Below are positions 1 to 10,820 of a stretch of 64,000 nucleotides of DNA, in pieces. The position numbers were made by a program, and so were the translations under genes. The DNA is from Strigamia acuminata (taxonomy: Eukaryota > Arthropoda > Chilopoda > Geophilomorpha > Linotaeniidae). Each line of letters opens with the position of its first letter. The first letter of the stretch is position 1. The DNA is taken from contig OX442323.1 of the NCBI GenBank assembly GCA_949358305.1, forward strand, positions 5,642,001 through 5,706,000, in the 5' to 3' direction. The notes below the pieces were generated by a model. It had not been told where the DNA came from, searched no databases, and saw only the letters and a program-made list of their open reading frames with translations.

Positions 1-809
1 ACACACGAAGCACATTCGTAAAGTTCATGTTTAAACAAGACCAATTTGAATGATTTATTAAAATTACAACAAAAGTCAGATACTTTTGAAATGTGTCTTA
101 TTATTTGTGTCACCTGGCTCCACCACCAGGGGGAGTTAACCTGTAATCTCGCAACCCAAAGACGTGACTTGGACACTTCCGGTAACAATATCCCATAAGA
201 AGAAGCTCAGAAATTGTTATTTAAAATGTTAAAATGTTAATTCATAAATTTTAAATTCCCATCGAGATAAATAGAATCATTTAAGTTCACTCTGGGAAGT
301 TATTCCTTCCATAAATAATTTTTGCAACGTGAAAGAGTGACGGCCCCCATTAGATATTAGTGATTGGAGAGAAATAGATAGCTGGGAAAAGCAAAATATG
401 GCAGCGAACGTATCGGAATGAAATGGAAAGGCAGGGCTTTTCTTTTAGAAACTCAATGCATTAAGTCTAAGTGCTTTTTTTCTTCGCTATGGAAACATAA
501 GGTTGGGTTGTAATGCCATCCAACGGAGCTTGTAGAGATCCCAGCCTTCCACTTGCTACTAATCTCTAGTGACAAGTCTGAGAAATAAATTTAGCAACAG
601 AACCAGTCAGAGCACGCGATAAAACAAAACAAAAATTGGACTTTATTGCAAATTGTCAAATCAAGACGTAATGGAACCCAAAATTGTTTATTTTTCTCCT
701 GGTAAAGATTCTCGCACCAACTCCACACCAATAAATAAAGTTAAATCTGTCCAATTGCTGCATCTGATACTGCCAAATTCCACAGCGAACTATAAATAAT
801 CAAACAGTA
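1..809. other. Non-coding stretch, no gene seen
   Basis: This is A+T-rich sequence without a convincing exon. Reading frames are short and broken on both strands. The only notable item is the CTCF-like motif listed separately. I see no transposon ends until 810. Confidence 0.5.
123..135 (+). promoter_or_regulatory. CTCF-like motif (single match)
   Basis: The sequence CCACCAGGGGGAG agrees with the bilaterian CTCF core CCASYAGRKGGCR except for A in place of the C near the end. It lies in an otherwise A+T-rich stretch, so it stands out, but one core match is weak evidence. Occupancy is not shown by sequence. Confidence 0.15.
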
Positions 810-1247
810 GGTGCATTCCAAAACTCCCGTTTAAGCCGTTTCAGCCGTGTCGTGTTATCAGTTATGACGTCACATCCGGAAGAATTTCGTGTCTGTGGCA
901 CTAACACGGCTGAAACGAAAACACGTATAAAAACACGTTTTAGCAGACACGATTTGGGTGTTAGGGCTGCCGTCGATGGTGCTTGGATATTGGCGCGATT
1001 GTTGATGTGAATTTGTCGGCTGTTATAAACTTAGCCATTTTCCATCCACAAATAAATAAAATTAGTCAGTATTTGAACATTTTATAAAGATTTTTAAATA
1101 TTGTATAAATATTTCATAAAACGAAATTGCTAAAACGAGGGCAAAAAAATTTTTCGTTTTGACGTTCCTAAACAGGCCTAAAACGACCATAAAACGACAT
1201 GGAACGGAAACGCGTAAAACGCCTAACACTGCGTTTTGGAATGCACC
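810..1247. mobile_element. MITE of family D, TA-flanked
   Basis: The ends are inverted copies: it starts GGTGCATTCCAAAAC and finishes with the reverse complement, GTTTTGGAATGCACC. TA lies directly outside both ends, which fits a TA target duplication as made by Tc1/mariner-type transposases. The 438-base interior has no transposase frame, so it is non-autonomous. It carries a TGACGTCA box at 865-872. An open minus frame reaching 1331 is a by-product of the repeat. The ends resemble those of the element at 30188-30473. Confidence 0.75.
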
Positions 1248-1249
1248 TA

Positions 1250-4200
1250 ATGTTTTCAGACCCACTCGGGACAGGATATGAACATTGCTTATGATGACTA
1301 ATGCCACGAAACCAGGATCTACAAACACCACACATCACTCAAACAATATTGTTACTCTTATTGACACAATTAAGTATGCCAACAAATGGTTCACAGAGCT
1401 AAATATAAAAGGGAAAAAATAAGGTCAGGTGATACGATCATGTGATTGTAACAATGTTCGGTTTTTGCGGTTTTTGATGATGGATTTTGGCTGTTTTTGA
1501 TGCTATTCCGTTTATTGAAACAATAAAAATCGTAAAAACCAAATCTTTGTAATTTTCTTATTGTGGGCGGAGCCAAACTGCATTATGTCATAATTTTTCA
1601 ATAGTCTATTCTCAGATTTCTCAATTTCTCCGAATTTCCTTCTTAGCACAGTCGTCACTTTGGAAATGATAAATGAAAGCATTCTTGGCACAGTGCAACC
1701 TTCTACACTTGCCAATAAAAACCATTCGCATTAGTTCCAACATCCTAAACAATTAACAGACAAGTTCCATGCGATCTGCTCATTCCGAGTCTAGATAGCA
1801 ACAAAATTGCCACCTTGCTAGAAATTACCAAATTATGTAAACACGCCTATTGGTTAACAAGCAAACAACTCCACCTTTAACACCGCTGAAGACTTTTCTC
1901 CAACATGGCCGAGCGGAGCGCTCATCAACACAAAATGCCAATATTGCGCACAAACTCTATCCAAATTATGTGCAAAAAGCGGTCCTTTAGGCGTGTGCTG
2001 CTCAAACACAACCGCGACTGCAGTATGAAATTGTAACAAGATATCAATATCATTCGTCGAATCTCCTACGTCTATTTCTAATGTTACCTAGCAACTGCAT
2101 TTGCTTGATCCGCCAGGATAAGATAGTATGAAAAAGTCGCTTAGGGCGGAGACTGCAAAAACCATCTTTGCCTGCTGATAATGAAATTATTCAAAAGCTG
2201 CTCAAATTACTACCATCGTCTAATTGAACTCGATAAAACTTCCCTCTTTTTCTCACTTCGTGATACCATCAAACTCGCACTTTTTTACGTGTCGAGAAAA
2301 CTACAAACATTTCTCCCTCTCTCTCACTCTTTCTTTATTATTGATTTTCGCGCACGTAGCGAACCAGACGTGGCGCTGCACTCAAAATTTACATTCCCAA
2401 AAATCGGCAATAGACCATAGAAATACATAAATACATTTCCGCTACAAAGACGGAGGTGTATATCAGAATCATAACAGAAACATCCTTTTCACACAACTCC
2501 CACAGATGGCAATGTACTCAGTATCACCAAACTGCACCATGCAGCAAGCACTGAACTTTCATCTGGCTGGCTTCAGATTAAGCCAATAGAAGCCAAGCAA
2601 TAAAGGATAATCCAAAATCGATTTGATTTCCCAAACAACTCTTTTATCGTTTATATTTATATATAATATATATATATATATGTTTATATAGAAATATTTT
2701 TTTTTATTGGATGGGAAAAGTATATTACACAACGTATTGTCTACGTTTTAATATCGTAATGGATGTTCCCAATCGTGTAGACATTTCCATAAGAGCCCTT
2801 CACCATTTTGCTCCCTTCTCTTTCATCTCGCCATTTGGACAGCTGAGTGCGAATTATCTCACATTTCATTGATTGCATTTAGTGCTGTCTCGTTATTGCG
2901 CCATCGATCTCAAGTCGAAAATGTTCTCCCTTCACCCACACTCGGACATGGTCAAATAAAGCGACAAATGCATCAAATATCCGAATAAACCGTTGTATTA
3001 TCGAGTGAAACAGTCATCTCTGAGTGAAGATCTTCACTTCAACCTGTGCGCAACAATTTCTGAGATATTTAACAATTCATACCTCATGAACCATTAAAAG
3101 ACGAAAACGTTCTTAAAAATAAATTCCATTCATAATTTAAAGCAGTGTCGTCAATTTTTTATGTCTTAATATGATATGATCAAATTTTCAGTAGCTGCAT
3201 TCAAAAATAAAAAATACATTTTTATTTTAAGTGTATTTTAAGTTTAAATTTTGATTTATTGAAATAATTATAATAAATATGTCGTAAATATACAATTATA
3301 ATTATAAACAAACGATTAATATAATTTAATTTAATTTTTGCTTTAAAATTGAAGTAAAACACAAAATATTTTAATTTTTCAATGCAGCTGGTAATAATTT
3401 TAACGTTAGTTTGTTTTCACTGTCGTCAACTAAAACAAATACGAACGTACAGTATTTAAATTCCATTATATCAACACGCCGAAAAGTTCATCAAAATTGT
3501 TTACTTAAAATTCCTCCAATTTCAATTCCATGACAAACCGTCAACTAAAATAAACCAATGTTATTACACCACTGCTCACAAATTATCGCCCAACCAGCTA
3601 AAAGAAAATTATACTTTCATCAGAGTAACAATAAAAGTGGACATTTGTGTGTCCAAACTTCATCCATGATTCAAGAGTGAAAAATACGAGACAGGAACCC
3701 AAATCGTTACTGCAGGGGTGGAGAACTCTCATGTGGATTGACTCTATTTCCACTATTATGAGCATTAACCATAAATCAAGACCCTCCAAACTGTTTAGCT
3801 TGCATTGCCGCGAATGCAATGACCAATGACTGCATACACCATTGCTCTTCCTCACTAGCAATAATCGACAATAAACTTTAACCTATAAACACAACGTCGA
3901 CCCTCTCTCCGTGTATCTCCAATTGCAAACGTTTGGCCATCACGTGAGCACACAAATAAAATCCCATATTAGCAAAAAGACACACACACGCACGAGGACC
4001 CGCCTAAACAAGCGACTCGACTAACTCGACCAACTAGACAAAAGCAAACACCCAAAACACATGCGACATAAATTTCTGCTTTATTCTTCTTCACACACAC
4101 TTTCTCTTCACGTACATCCCACAATCCCCTTATAATTGCCCACTCGTCACATACATAAATTCGGGCATGAAAGCAGTCGTGACAAAACTTTAAGACCCAC

Positions 4201-6350
4201 ACTTTGTTATATAGTCTGTGAATTTATCACCTCAGATTGCAATCACGCCGAGTCCTCATCCTCAGTCCCTCCTTCCTTCTCGCGCTCACCTGGCTCGGCT
4301 TGCGCATCAATAAAATTCATCTACTTTAATCCATTTTTGCTATTTTCATCATCAAACGACCAGAGCGGAGGACGGACGGGAGGGATTCGAGTTAGTATTT
4401 TGTCAGATGGAAGTTTCGCCCTCATAATCTCAGCATCAATCTGGGAGGACGTTTTTTTTTCTTCCCTTCCCCCCGTCGTTTGCTCTGCCTTGTCATTTCC
4501 TCTGGAGAAATAAGAAGAACGCCACAGTCTCATCCTTTTTGTATCTTGACCTCGCTCTCTCTCTTGGGCAATGTCACAAACCCTCTAAAAAATTATTATG
4601 TGGAAGGTCAGTGAATGGTTGTTGCTACTTGAAAAAAAAAATATTTTTTTTTCCTTTAAAAAAATTGTAATTTGTCTAACTGGAAATTTGATTTCCGGTT
4701 CCGACCTTCACTTATCGCCACCCACTTTGCTATCGAGTTCGACTTCCGACATCATATCTGCCGTTTAAATCTTCATTTTCCCACAAACTTTCCTCCGAGC
4801 CATCTCAATTTGAACTTTAAAATTCAATTTAAATATAATGCAGAGTTACGTGTGTGTTTAAACTTAAAATAAAAATAAAAATTCTATTCTTTCCCCGACA
4901 TCCCTCGGCTAATATCGCTATGTAAATAAACACTAAATAAATAAACACAATTGAATGCATTTCTCTTCCGTCTTAAAACAACAAATTCCGCATAATTGCC
5001 TTTCAAACTGTCCACAACATCAAAATTATATTAAACACAAAACAAAAACAAAAAAACCAAAAACTCGTCTCTTCGTGGAAGCAAAAAACGCTTTAAATTG
5101 CTCGCAGTCGGTGGAAAACACACAAAGAAAGCAAAGAACAAACGTAGCACACATGACTGAAATACTCATCTAAAGTGGCCCTCTTAAACCCTCTCCTTCC
5201 GTGCGCATGCTCCAGTTCGTGACCAAAATGCTTGAAAGCCATTTTTGGGCAGAAAAAGAAAAGCAAACGCGAGTGCGCTGTGTGCGTTGGAAAGACAGAC
5301 ATACTCAAGCAAAACTTCCTTGTCCATTGCCTTATCCATGGGAAGCCAAGCATGTAACTAAAGCTGACACATTTGCAGTCAATTCGATAAGCGAAACAAA
5401 CGTGTGCCTATTTCTCACCCCGAATGTATACAGCAAAACTAATAAACAAGATTGCATCGCATTATCAACCGAGTTCTGCCAGAAAAATTTTACCTAAATC
5501 AACACCTCAATTTTAAAGAGCATTTGTCATTTCTCGAAAAAAAAAATCAAATTACTAACAATTTTTTTTTTTTAATGAAAAAATTTGATGAAAATAAATG
5601 TCCGCGGAAATGATCACGTGTGAACAGGTTGGAATTCCGGTTTAGTGCAAGTCAAAAGTGGAAATTCATTCGGCAATGCTCAATGCATTCTTTACACGTT
5701 CTTAATAGCTGCAACAAAAATCAATAAAAACAGCTTCTTCATTAATTAAATCCCATTTGCCAAACAGCGATCCATCGTCGCATTATATACATGTATAAAA
5801 ATAATTATTTGGAAAAAGAAAATTGATTTATTTCACGTTAGCATCAATTTTTAAATTCCACGCATTGCACTCCATCGCACCAACTCGCTATATAAATTCA
5901 TTTAACATAAAATTTAATCCTTCTAATCCAATATTTTTCGCGATGGTGTCACCGGAATTTGACAAACTACTTTGTTTTCCTTCATTTAGCTTGCTAGCAC
6001 CGTTATACGATCCATTTTTCAATCCCTAAACGTCACAACCGTGACGTGTTTTCGTCTCTTTCTCCTCATACCAACGCATGAACACTCGCGAATAAATTAA
6101 AATACTGATCTTTACACTTGAAAACACCTTCAAAACACTAACAAGCTCCAATCATTTCATCTCCACAAAAAAAAAAATTAAAAAAATAAATAAATAAAAA
6201 AAATAAAAATAAAATTATTGAATACACCTATCTTTAAAATCCGTCATCAATCCCAACAACAACAAGTAAACACCAAACCAAAAAGTAAATTAAAAAACAA
6301 AAATAAAATCATCAATATTCCGCAATTCGATCAAATTCGTGTCCAAACTC
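1250..6350. other. Long non-coding stretch
   Basis: No exon is convincing here. The + strand is mostly A/C-rich with poly-A runs. Open frames of 60-125 codons (for example 4136-4513) are low-complexity or start without ATG and overlap frames on the other strand. A TA microsatellite lies near 2654-2690. The part 3110-3460 is almost pure A+T. Confidence 0.45.
2654..2690. repeat. TA microsatellite
   Basis: Alternating T and A dominate this stretch, with a pure (AT) core of about 20 bases around 2665-2682. Confidence 0.8.
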
Positions 6351-6357
6351 GACTCAC

Positions 6358-6600
6358 CTAATCACAGGAAGATGAGGAGCAGAGCAACGAGGCATCCGAG
6401 TGGCGCTTTTACCAAGAGCCCAAAGATTCCAGCTGATCACAAGCGTCTCCAGGCAACAACAGCATCCAGCGAACTGAAGCTGCCTGCCCGGTTCCGCCCT
6501 CGATAAAGTAGGTGAGCGAACGGGGCGCGCGCACACCAACCAACGGGGAGGAAGGCGGAACTCGCGAATGTCACGAGTGCAAAAGAGCAATGCAGGTGAA
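6358..6600 (-). other. CpG-rich block, candidate 5' exon of a minus-strand gene
   Basis: About 240 bases are far richer in G+C and CpG than the surroundings, including GGCGCGCGCAC-type sequence near 6520. On the minus strand the block ends in a consensus donor, TTAG followed by GTGAGTCG, with the intron starting at 6357. This is the look of a promoter-proximal or 5' untranslated exon whose next exon would lie at lower coordinates. Short ATG frames within it look like upstream ORFs. Against this, the + strand also has an acceptor-like site (CTAATCACAG) followed by a 22-codon open frame (EDEEQSNEASEWRFYQEPKD...) ending in TGA, so a + strand terminal exon is the alternative. No product is assigned. 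Confidence 0.3.
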
Positions 6601-6609
6601 AATTCCAAA

Positions 6610-9600
6610 CAACAAAAATCAAAAATAAATAATTTATAATTAATCTCAACGTTTCAATCAAAAAAATTTAATTCCCATATTTTCAAACTCACAATGATAA
6701 AATTTAATTAATTAAAAAACAAAAAAAAAATTAAAATTTTTCTTAATTCTCTTTAAACAAGCTGAGTATCGCTTCATCCCACTCGCATGCAAAGAGAACA
6801 ATGTTCCTTTTCAATTCCCAATCATTATCCTCTCTCTCTCCATTCACAATGGATTTTCCTTATCAGGTGCAAACACTCACTGTCATTGTACAAGCCCCGT
6901 GTACACAAATTGCAATTAAAATACTAAAACATTCACAACAAACCCAAAAAAAAAAGAAATACCAATCAACAACATCCATCGTAATTCTTCGAGAATTCCT
7001 TTTATTTCCAACTCTCATCAAGCGGTAATTCGAAATTAAAAAATACTTGTACATCAGTCAAGTGAGAAAACAATTTCTCGTCGCAACAAGGCGTTTATTA
7101 AATCCTCTAGGAACCAGTGTGGAAATTGGTAGAAAAACACTCGTATCCTCCTCATTAATTGCCTTCGTTTCCCTAGGGGAGTGTCAACAACAACCGTCAT
7201 CGTTAGAACCAAAAAGGATATACAAAAAAACTCGATTGCAAACAGGATTCGACTCCTACAATTTCCCCAAACTCCAATTATAGTATTATATAAAATATAT
7301 TTACTCAATTTTCCGCGAATTTGTGCGCTTCATTTAATGGTTTATCGCCATCATCTTTTATTCAAAATTAACATCTCCTCCAATTTCCGCTTGTCTCATC
7401 ATTTACTATCAATTAACTTGTAAAACCGCAGCCAAACTCGATGTTAACGATTTTTTTATTTTCTTTAATATTCCAGTTAATCACCCTTTAAATCCCACAC
7501 TTATCCCAAGATTCCCTTTTATGTCCAATGACATCCATGCCCTGTTCTGCATCCCCGGCTAAGACACGCCACTAAAATTCCTGCTCATATCTTGGGACTT
7601 TCCCATAAATCCCCACAGATGTCCTTTATGGTCAAAACCGAGGCAACACACGGTCTTATGCTGGCAGAATATTGTACTAAATCTCTTCCACGAAAAAAGA
7701 AAGAAAGAAAGAAAGAAAGAAGAAAAGAAGCGCCAGATAGACAAACATAAAGTTGGAAATTCCCTTTTCTTTGCCTCATTTTCCTTCTGCCTTTCCCACG
7801 AGTGCAACAAAACAAATCCCAAACCGCACAATAAAAAACAATAATTAGTTGGTATTTAATCCCAAATATCCCATTCTATGCTCGTTGCTTTCATTTTTTT
7901 CACCACTTTTATCACAAACTCATAAATAAACTAGAGGCAGCTCCTCAATCTTTTAATGACACCAATTCTTCTTTTCGTTGCCCTTAACACAATGGATTTA
8001 TAGTTTTTTCATTTCTATCTCTCCAGACACAGTGAGTGTACTTCAGATAAGACATAAATAGACATTGGCTTTCCACAATGTCAATAACTGATTGTAAAAT
8101 ATTTCAATCATCGATTACTAGTGAAGAAAATCAATATTTGCTATTTCCCACTTAGAAAATATATATTTTACAAAATGTATTAAATATATTATTTGTACAT
8201 TGAAAAAATGCATCGCAATACAATTTCCATCGAAATTAATCTCCCAATTGCATGAAATTCAATTCACAAATTTCCAATTAAAACCTCATCCAATCAAAAG
8301 AAATGAAAAAACAATAAAAATAAAAAGCCGGGGCCCTAAATTCAAATAAAAGCCATGCAGAATTTGCCCACACACACTCCACTCCAGCACCAATTCCAGC
8401 TACAAATTCGCCTAATGAATAGCTCAACATAAACTGGGCGAAAAGCAAATCCCTTCCCCTCGCCTCCCTTTAAACGCGCCATCCATTCATTCCCTCATTC
8501 ATTCATTCGCACATATAACTTGCAACGCAAACCAACCTCCTCACCTAAATGAATCTAACCACAGATGCTAATGCAACAAAAGGATTAGTTGAGTTTAGTT
8601 TATGAAGCAAAGCTCTATGGTAGGCCGCACAGGCCGCTTGCAAATGCCGAGAAACGACTGACCATCACTAAATTTGGCGCCACTGGGGCTTCCTTTATAT
8701 ACATCATCCATCTCACTCCAGCCCCACATCCACATCCACATCCCATCCCCATCCACCTATACACACTATTGATCAACACTCGCCTCTCTTTACCTTGTAT
8801 ATGTTCCAACTGACCTTCGATTTATTCCCAACAACAACAACACATTTTTATTTTAAAACACAAACCCATTCATCACATCACGTGCGCTGCGCATTTTACC
8901 AAGATTGCATCAAAAAAGGAAGAAAAGAAAAGAGAAGAGAAGAAAAAAGCCAAGCCACTCTTTTAGTGGGCACTCTAGCCGGCAGAGAGAGGGCAATATA
9001 ACATTACCATAGGAGCTGCCAGATTGTTTTGCAGTGCATTATTTTTCTCTTGCTATCACCTCTCAGGCATAATGCTTCACTTACAAAGTAAAAGCCCTCC
9101 GTCGTTCAATTTAGCGGGCCCCGTTTATTAACTATTTAATACGATGGCAAGCTGATTATATAACCCGCTTTATGGCTGACTATAAGACTCATCAGAGGGG
9201 AAAATGAAGTGTGGAGGAGAGTGGATGGATGGATGGATCGTGGCAAATTATTATCTCGTCGTGTAAGTATGCACCTCGCCTTAAACTCATTGCCGATTGC
9301 AAATTGCTTACTCGTTTTCATGGTAAATATTTCACGAAATGCGCGTAAAAATCGTACAAAGAATGAGAGCTTATATCTGTTATTGATGAAAACGAATCTC
9401 TTGGGCTAAATCAAAATGCACTAAAAACTTTATTGGTGGGAACACATTAACAGCTACTTTCTCCTCCTTGCACGCAAATTTCACTCGTAAATTGACTCGC
9501 AGTTCCTCTTGATTACTGCAAATAAGAAGCCTTTTAATGGGCCCTCCTGCTAGACATCATTCCCCTTAACCACTCTTCCAATCTGCATTAAAAAAAATTA

Positions 9601-9660
9601 CAGTGTCACCGTCATTGATCGGAACGCTGACAAACAATAAACCGATCTATATATATGTAT
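6610..9660. other. Non-coding stretch with purine repeats
   Basis: No gene is recognised. It holds a (GAAA)n repeat, a purine run near 8918-8947, and A+T-rich sequence at 8155-8225 that resembles family A. A good donor-like GTAAGTAT lies near 9261, but its upstream frame is short and uninformative. Confidence 0.45.
7691..7730 (+). repeat. (GAAA)n polypurine microsatellite
   Basis: About eight tandem GAAA units are followed by GAAAAGAAG. The all-purine strand is + here. Confidence 0.85.
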
Positions 9661-9663
9661 ATA

Positions 9664-9766
9664 CAGTCGAAACTCTTTATAACGAAAAATCGATTCGTTA
9701 GAACGAAAAACCAGCCATTTTTAGGTATTCGTTATATCGATAATTCGTTATAAAGAGTTTCGACTG
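9664..9766. mobile_element. pogo/Tigger-type MITE, complete
   Basis: This 103-base element has perfect 23-base inverted ends starting CAGTCGAAACTCTTTATAAC, with partial pairing continuing for about ten more bases. It is flanked by TA on both sides. Ends of the form CAGT..RACYC..TATAACGAA with TA duplications are typical of the pogo/Tigger branch of Tc1/mariner elements. It has no coding capacity and could fold into a nearly complete hairpin. A truncated relative lies at 53858-53995. Confidence 0.85.
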
Positions 9767-9803
9767 TATATACAATAATCCAAATTGACTTATTGTTAAT
9801 TTT

Positions 9804-9928
9804 GGAATACATTCAGGAAATTACAAAATGCATTTCCATATTTATGAGTGCATTTTTTCAATTGTATTATACTTAATGCCTTTTGGAATTCATTAAGCAA
9901 AAATATATTTTTAAACCGTTTGTGTCCG
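9804..9928. mobile_element. Family A repeat fragment
   Basis: It shows the ACAAAATGCATTT words and the run 'GGAATTCATTAAG...' also found at 54225-54395, ending in TTTAAACCGTTTGTG, close to the family A end (GAACCATATGGG). It looks like one arm of the element. Confidence 0.55.
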
Positions 9929-10054
9929 CTTTAAATTTACAACTTTAACGGCGCTAAATCAGGTGCTAACATTAAATGAATTTAAAAATTCAAATTTGTT
10001 TCCAAACTCAATTTCCATTTAAATCCCAACGTCGCTTCCAAGGTATCACAAGAT

Positions 10055-10058
<4 letters not shown>

Positions 10059-10094
<36 letters not shown>
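10059..10094 (+). repeat. (AG)18 microsatellite
   Basis: This is an uninterrupted AG dinucleotide run. GAGAG is also the binding word of GAGA factor in insects, so a regulatory role is possible; see the finding on 10050-10820. Confidence 0.9.
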
Positions 10095-10095
<1 letters not shown>

Positions 10096-10290
10096 AGCGC
10101 TTCCTTTTGGCATCCTCCAAACACATTGATGTGCGCTCATCGTTCGGAGATCATTTGCCAACACGAGAGGTGTGCACGTACACCGACGGCGAACACACAC
10201 TTGCCAATGACCGCCATAACCGCGAGAACTTGGGCATGCTGGAAATGAAAGAACCAGCACCCGTGCCGAAGGGTAATTCACAAGCCCTCA
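10095..10290 (+). other. G+C-richer patch, weak candidate exon
   Basis: Just after the AG run the sequence turns to about half G+C, with an open + frame of roughly 64 codons that lacks an ATG start. Its composition is protein-like (for example HIDVRSSFGDHLPTREVCTY, residues soon after 10120) and it meets a possible donor, CCGAAG/GGTAATT, near 10275. The minus frame is also open but low-complexity. I recognise no family, and a conserved non-coding element is just as likely. Confidence 0.15.
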
Positions 10291-10734
10291 GATTCTGACG
10301 TCCAATTTCCCTTAAGTACCCACCTCGGGTTCATAAAACCGCCACTAACGAGAGAGGAGGCGCTCCGCTCGCAAAAGCCTAAAAATCCAACACTTTCTAT
10401 AGATACAAAAAAACAATTCCTCCCGCTGCATATATTCCAAAATTCTATTCATTTCCCTTCGTTTCGTAATTTTATTTAGAAAATCCATATTAAAATTAAA
10501 CTTACTCGAAATCACCCTTTTTATTCTACCAGTGGCAGATCTTGAGGGGTGTGAGATAAGTTCATTAGAAGCCACATCTCCCTCCCTCCCTTTCAACACT
10601 GTGTCGGGATATAAGAGGATCAGGCAAAAAAGTTGTAAAGCAAATGGGAAAGAGGTATGAGAAAGGGAGTTGGGGCACGAGAGGATGGGAAGTCATATTC
10701 AACAGCAAAAATCACAGTGTGCTGGTAAAATGGA

Positions 10735-10820
10735 GAAAGAGAGAGAGATGAGAGAGTGGGGGGACGAGGGGTGTGTGCTGGGATGCAGAATAGAGAGTGA
10801 GAGTGAGAGAGGAGAGTAGA
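10735..10820 (+). repeat. GA-rich degenerate repeat
   Basis: GAGAGAGA and GTGAGAG units are interspersed with G runs. Here the + strand is purine- and G-rich, opposite to the usual A/C bias of the window. Confidence 0.6.
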
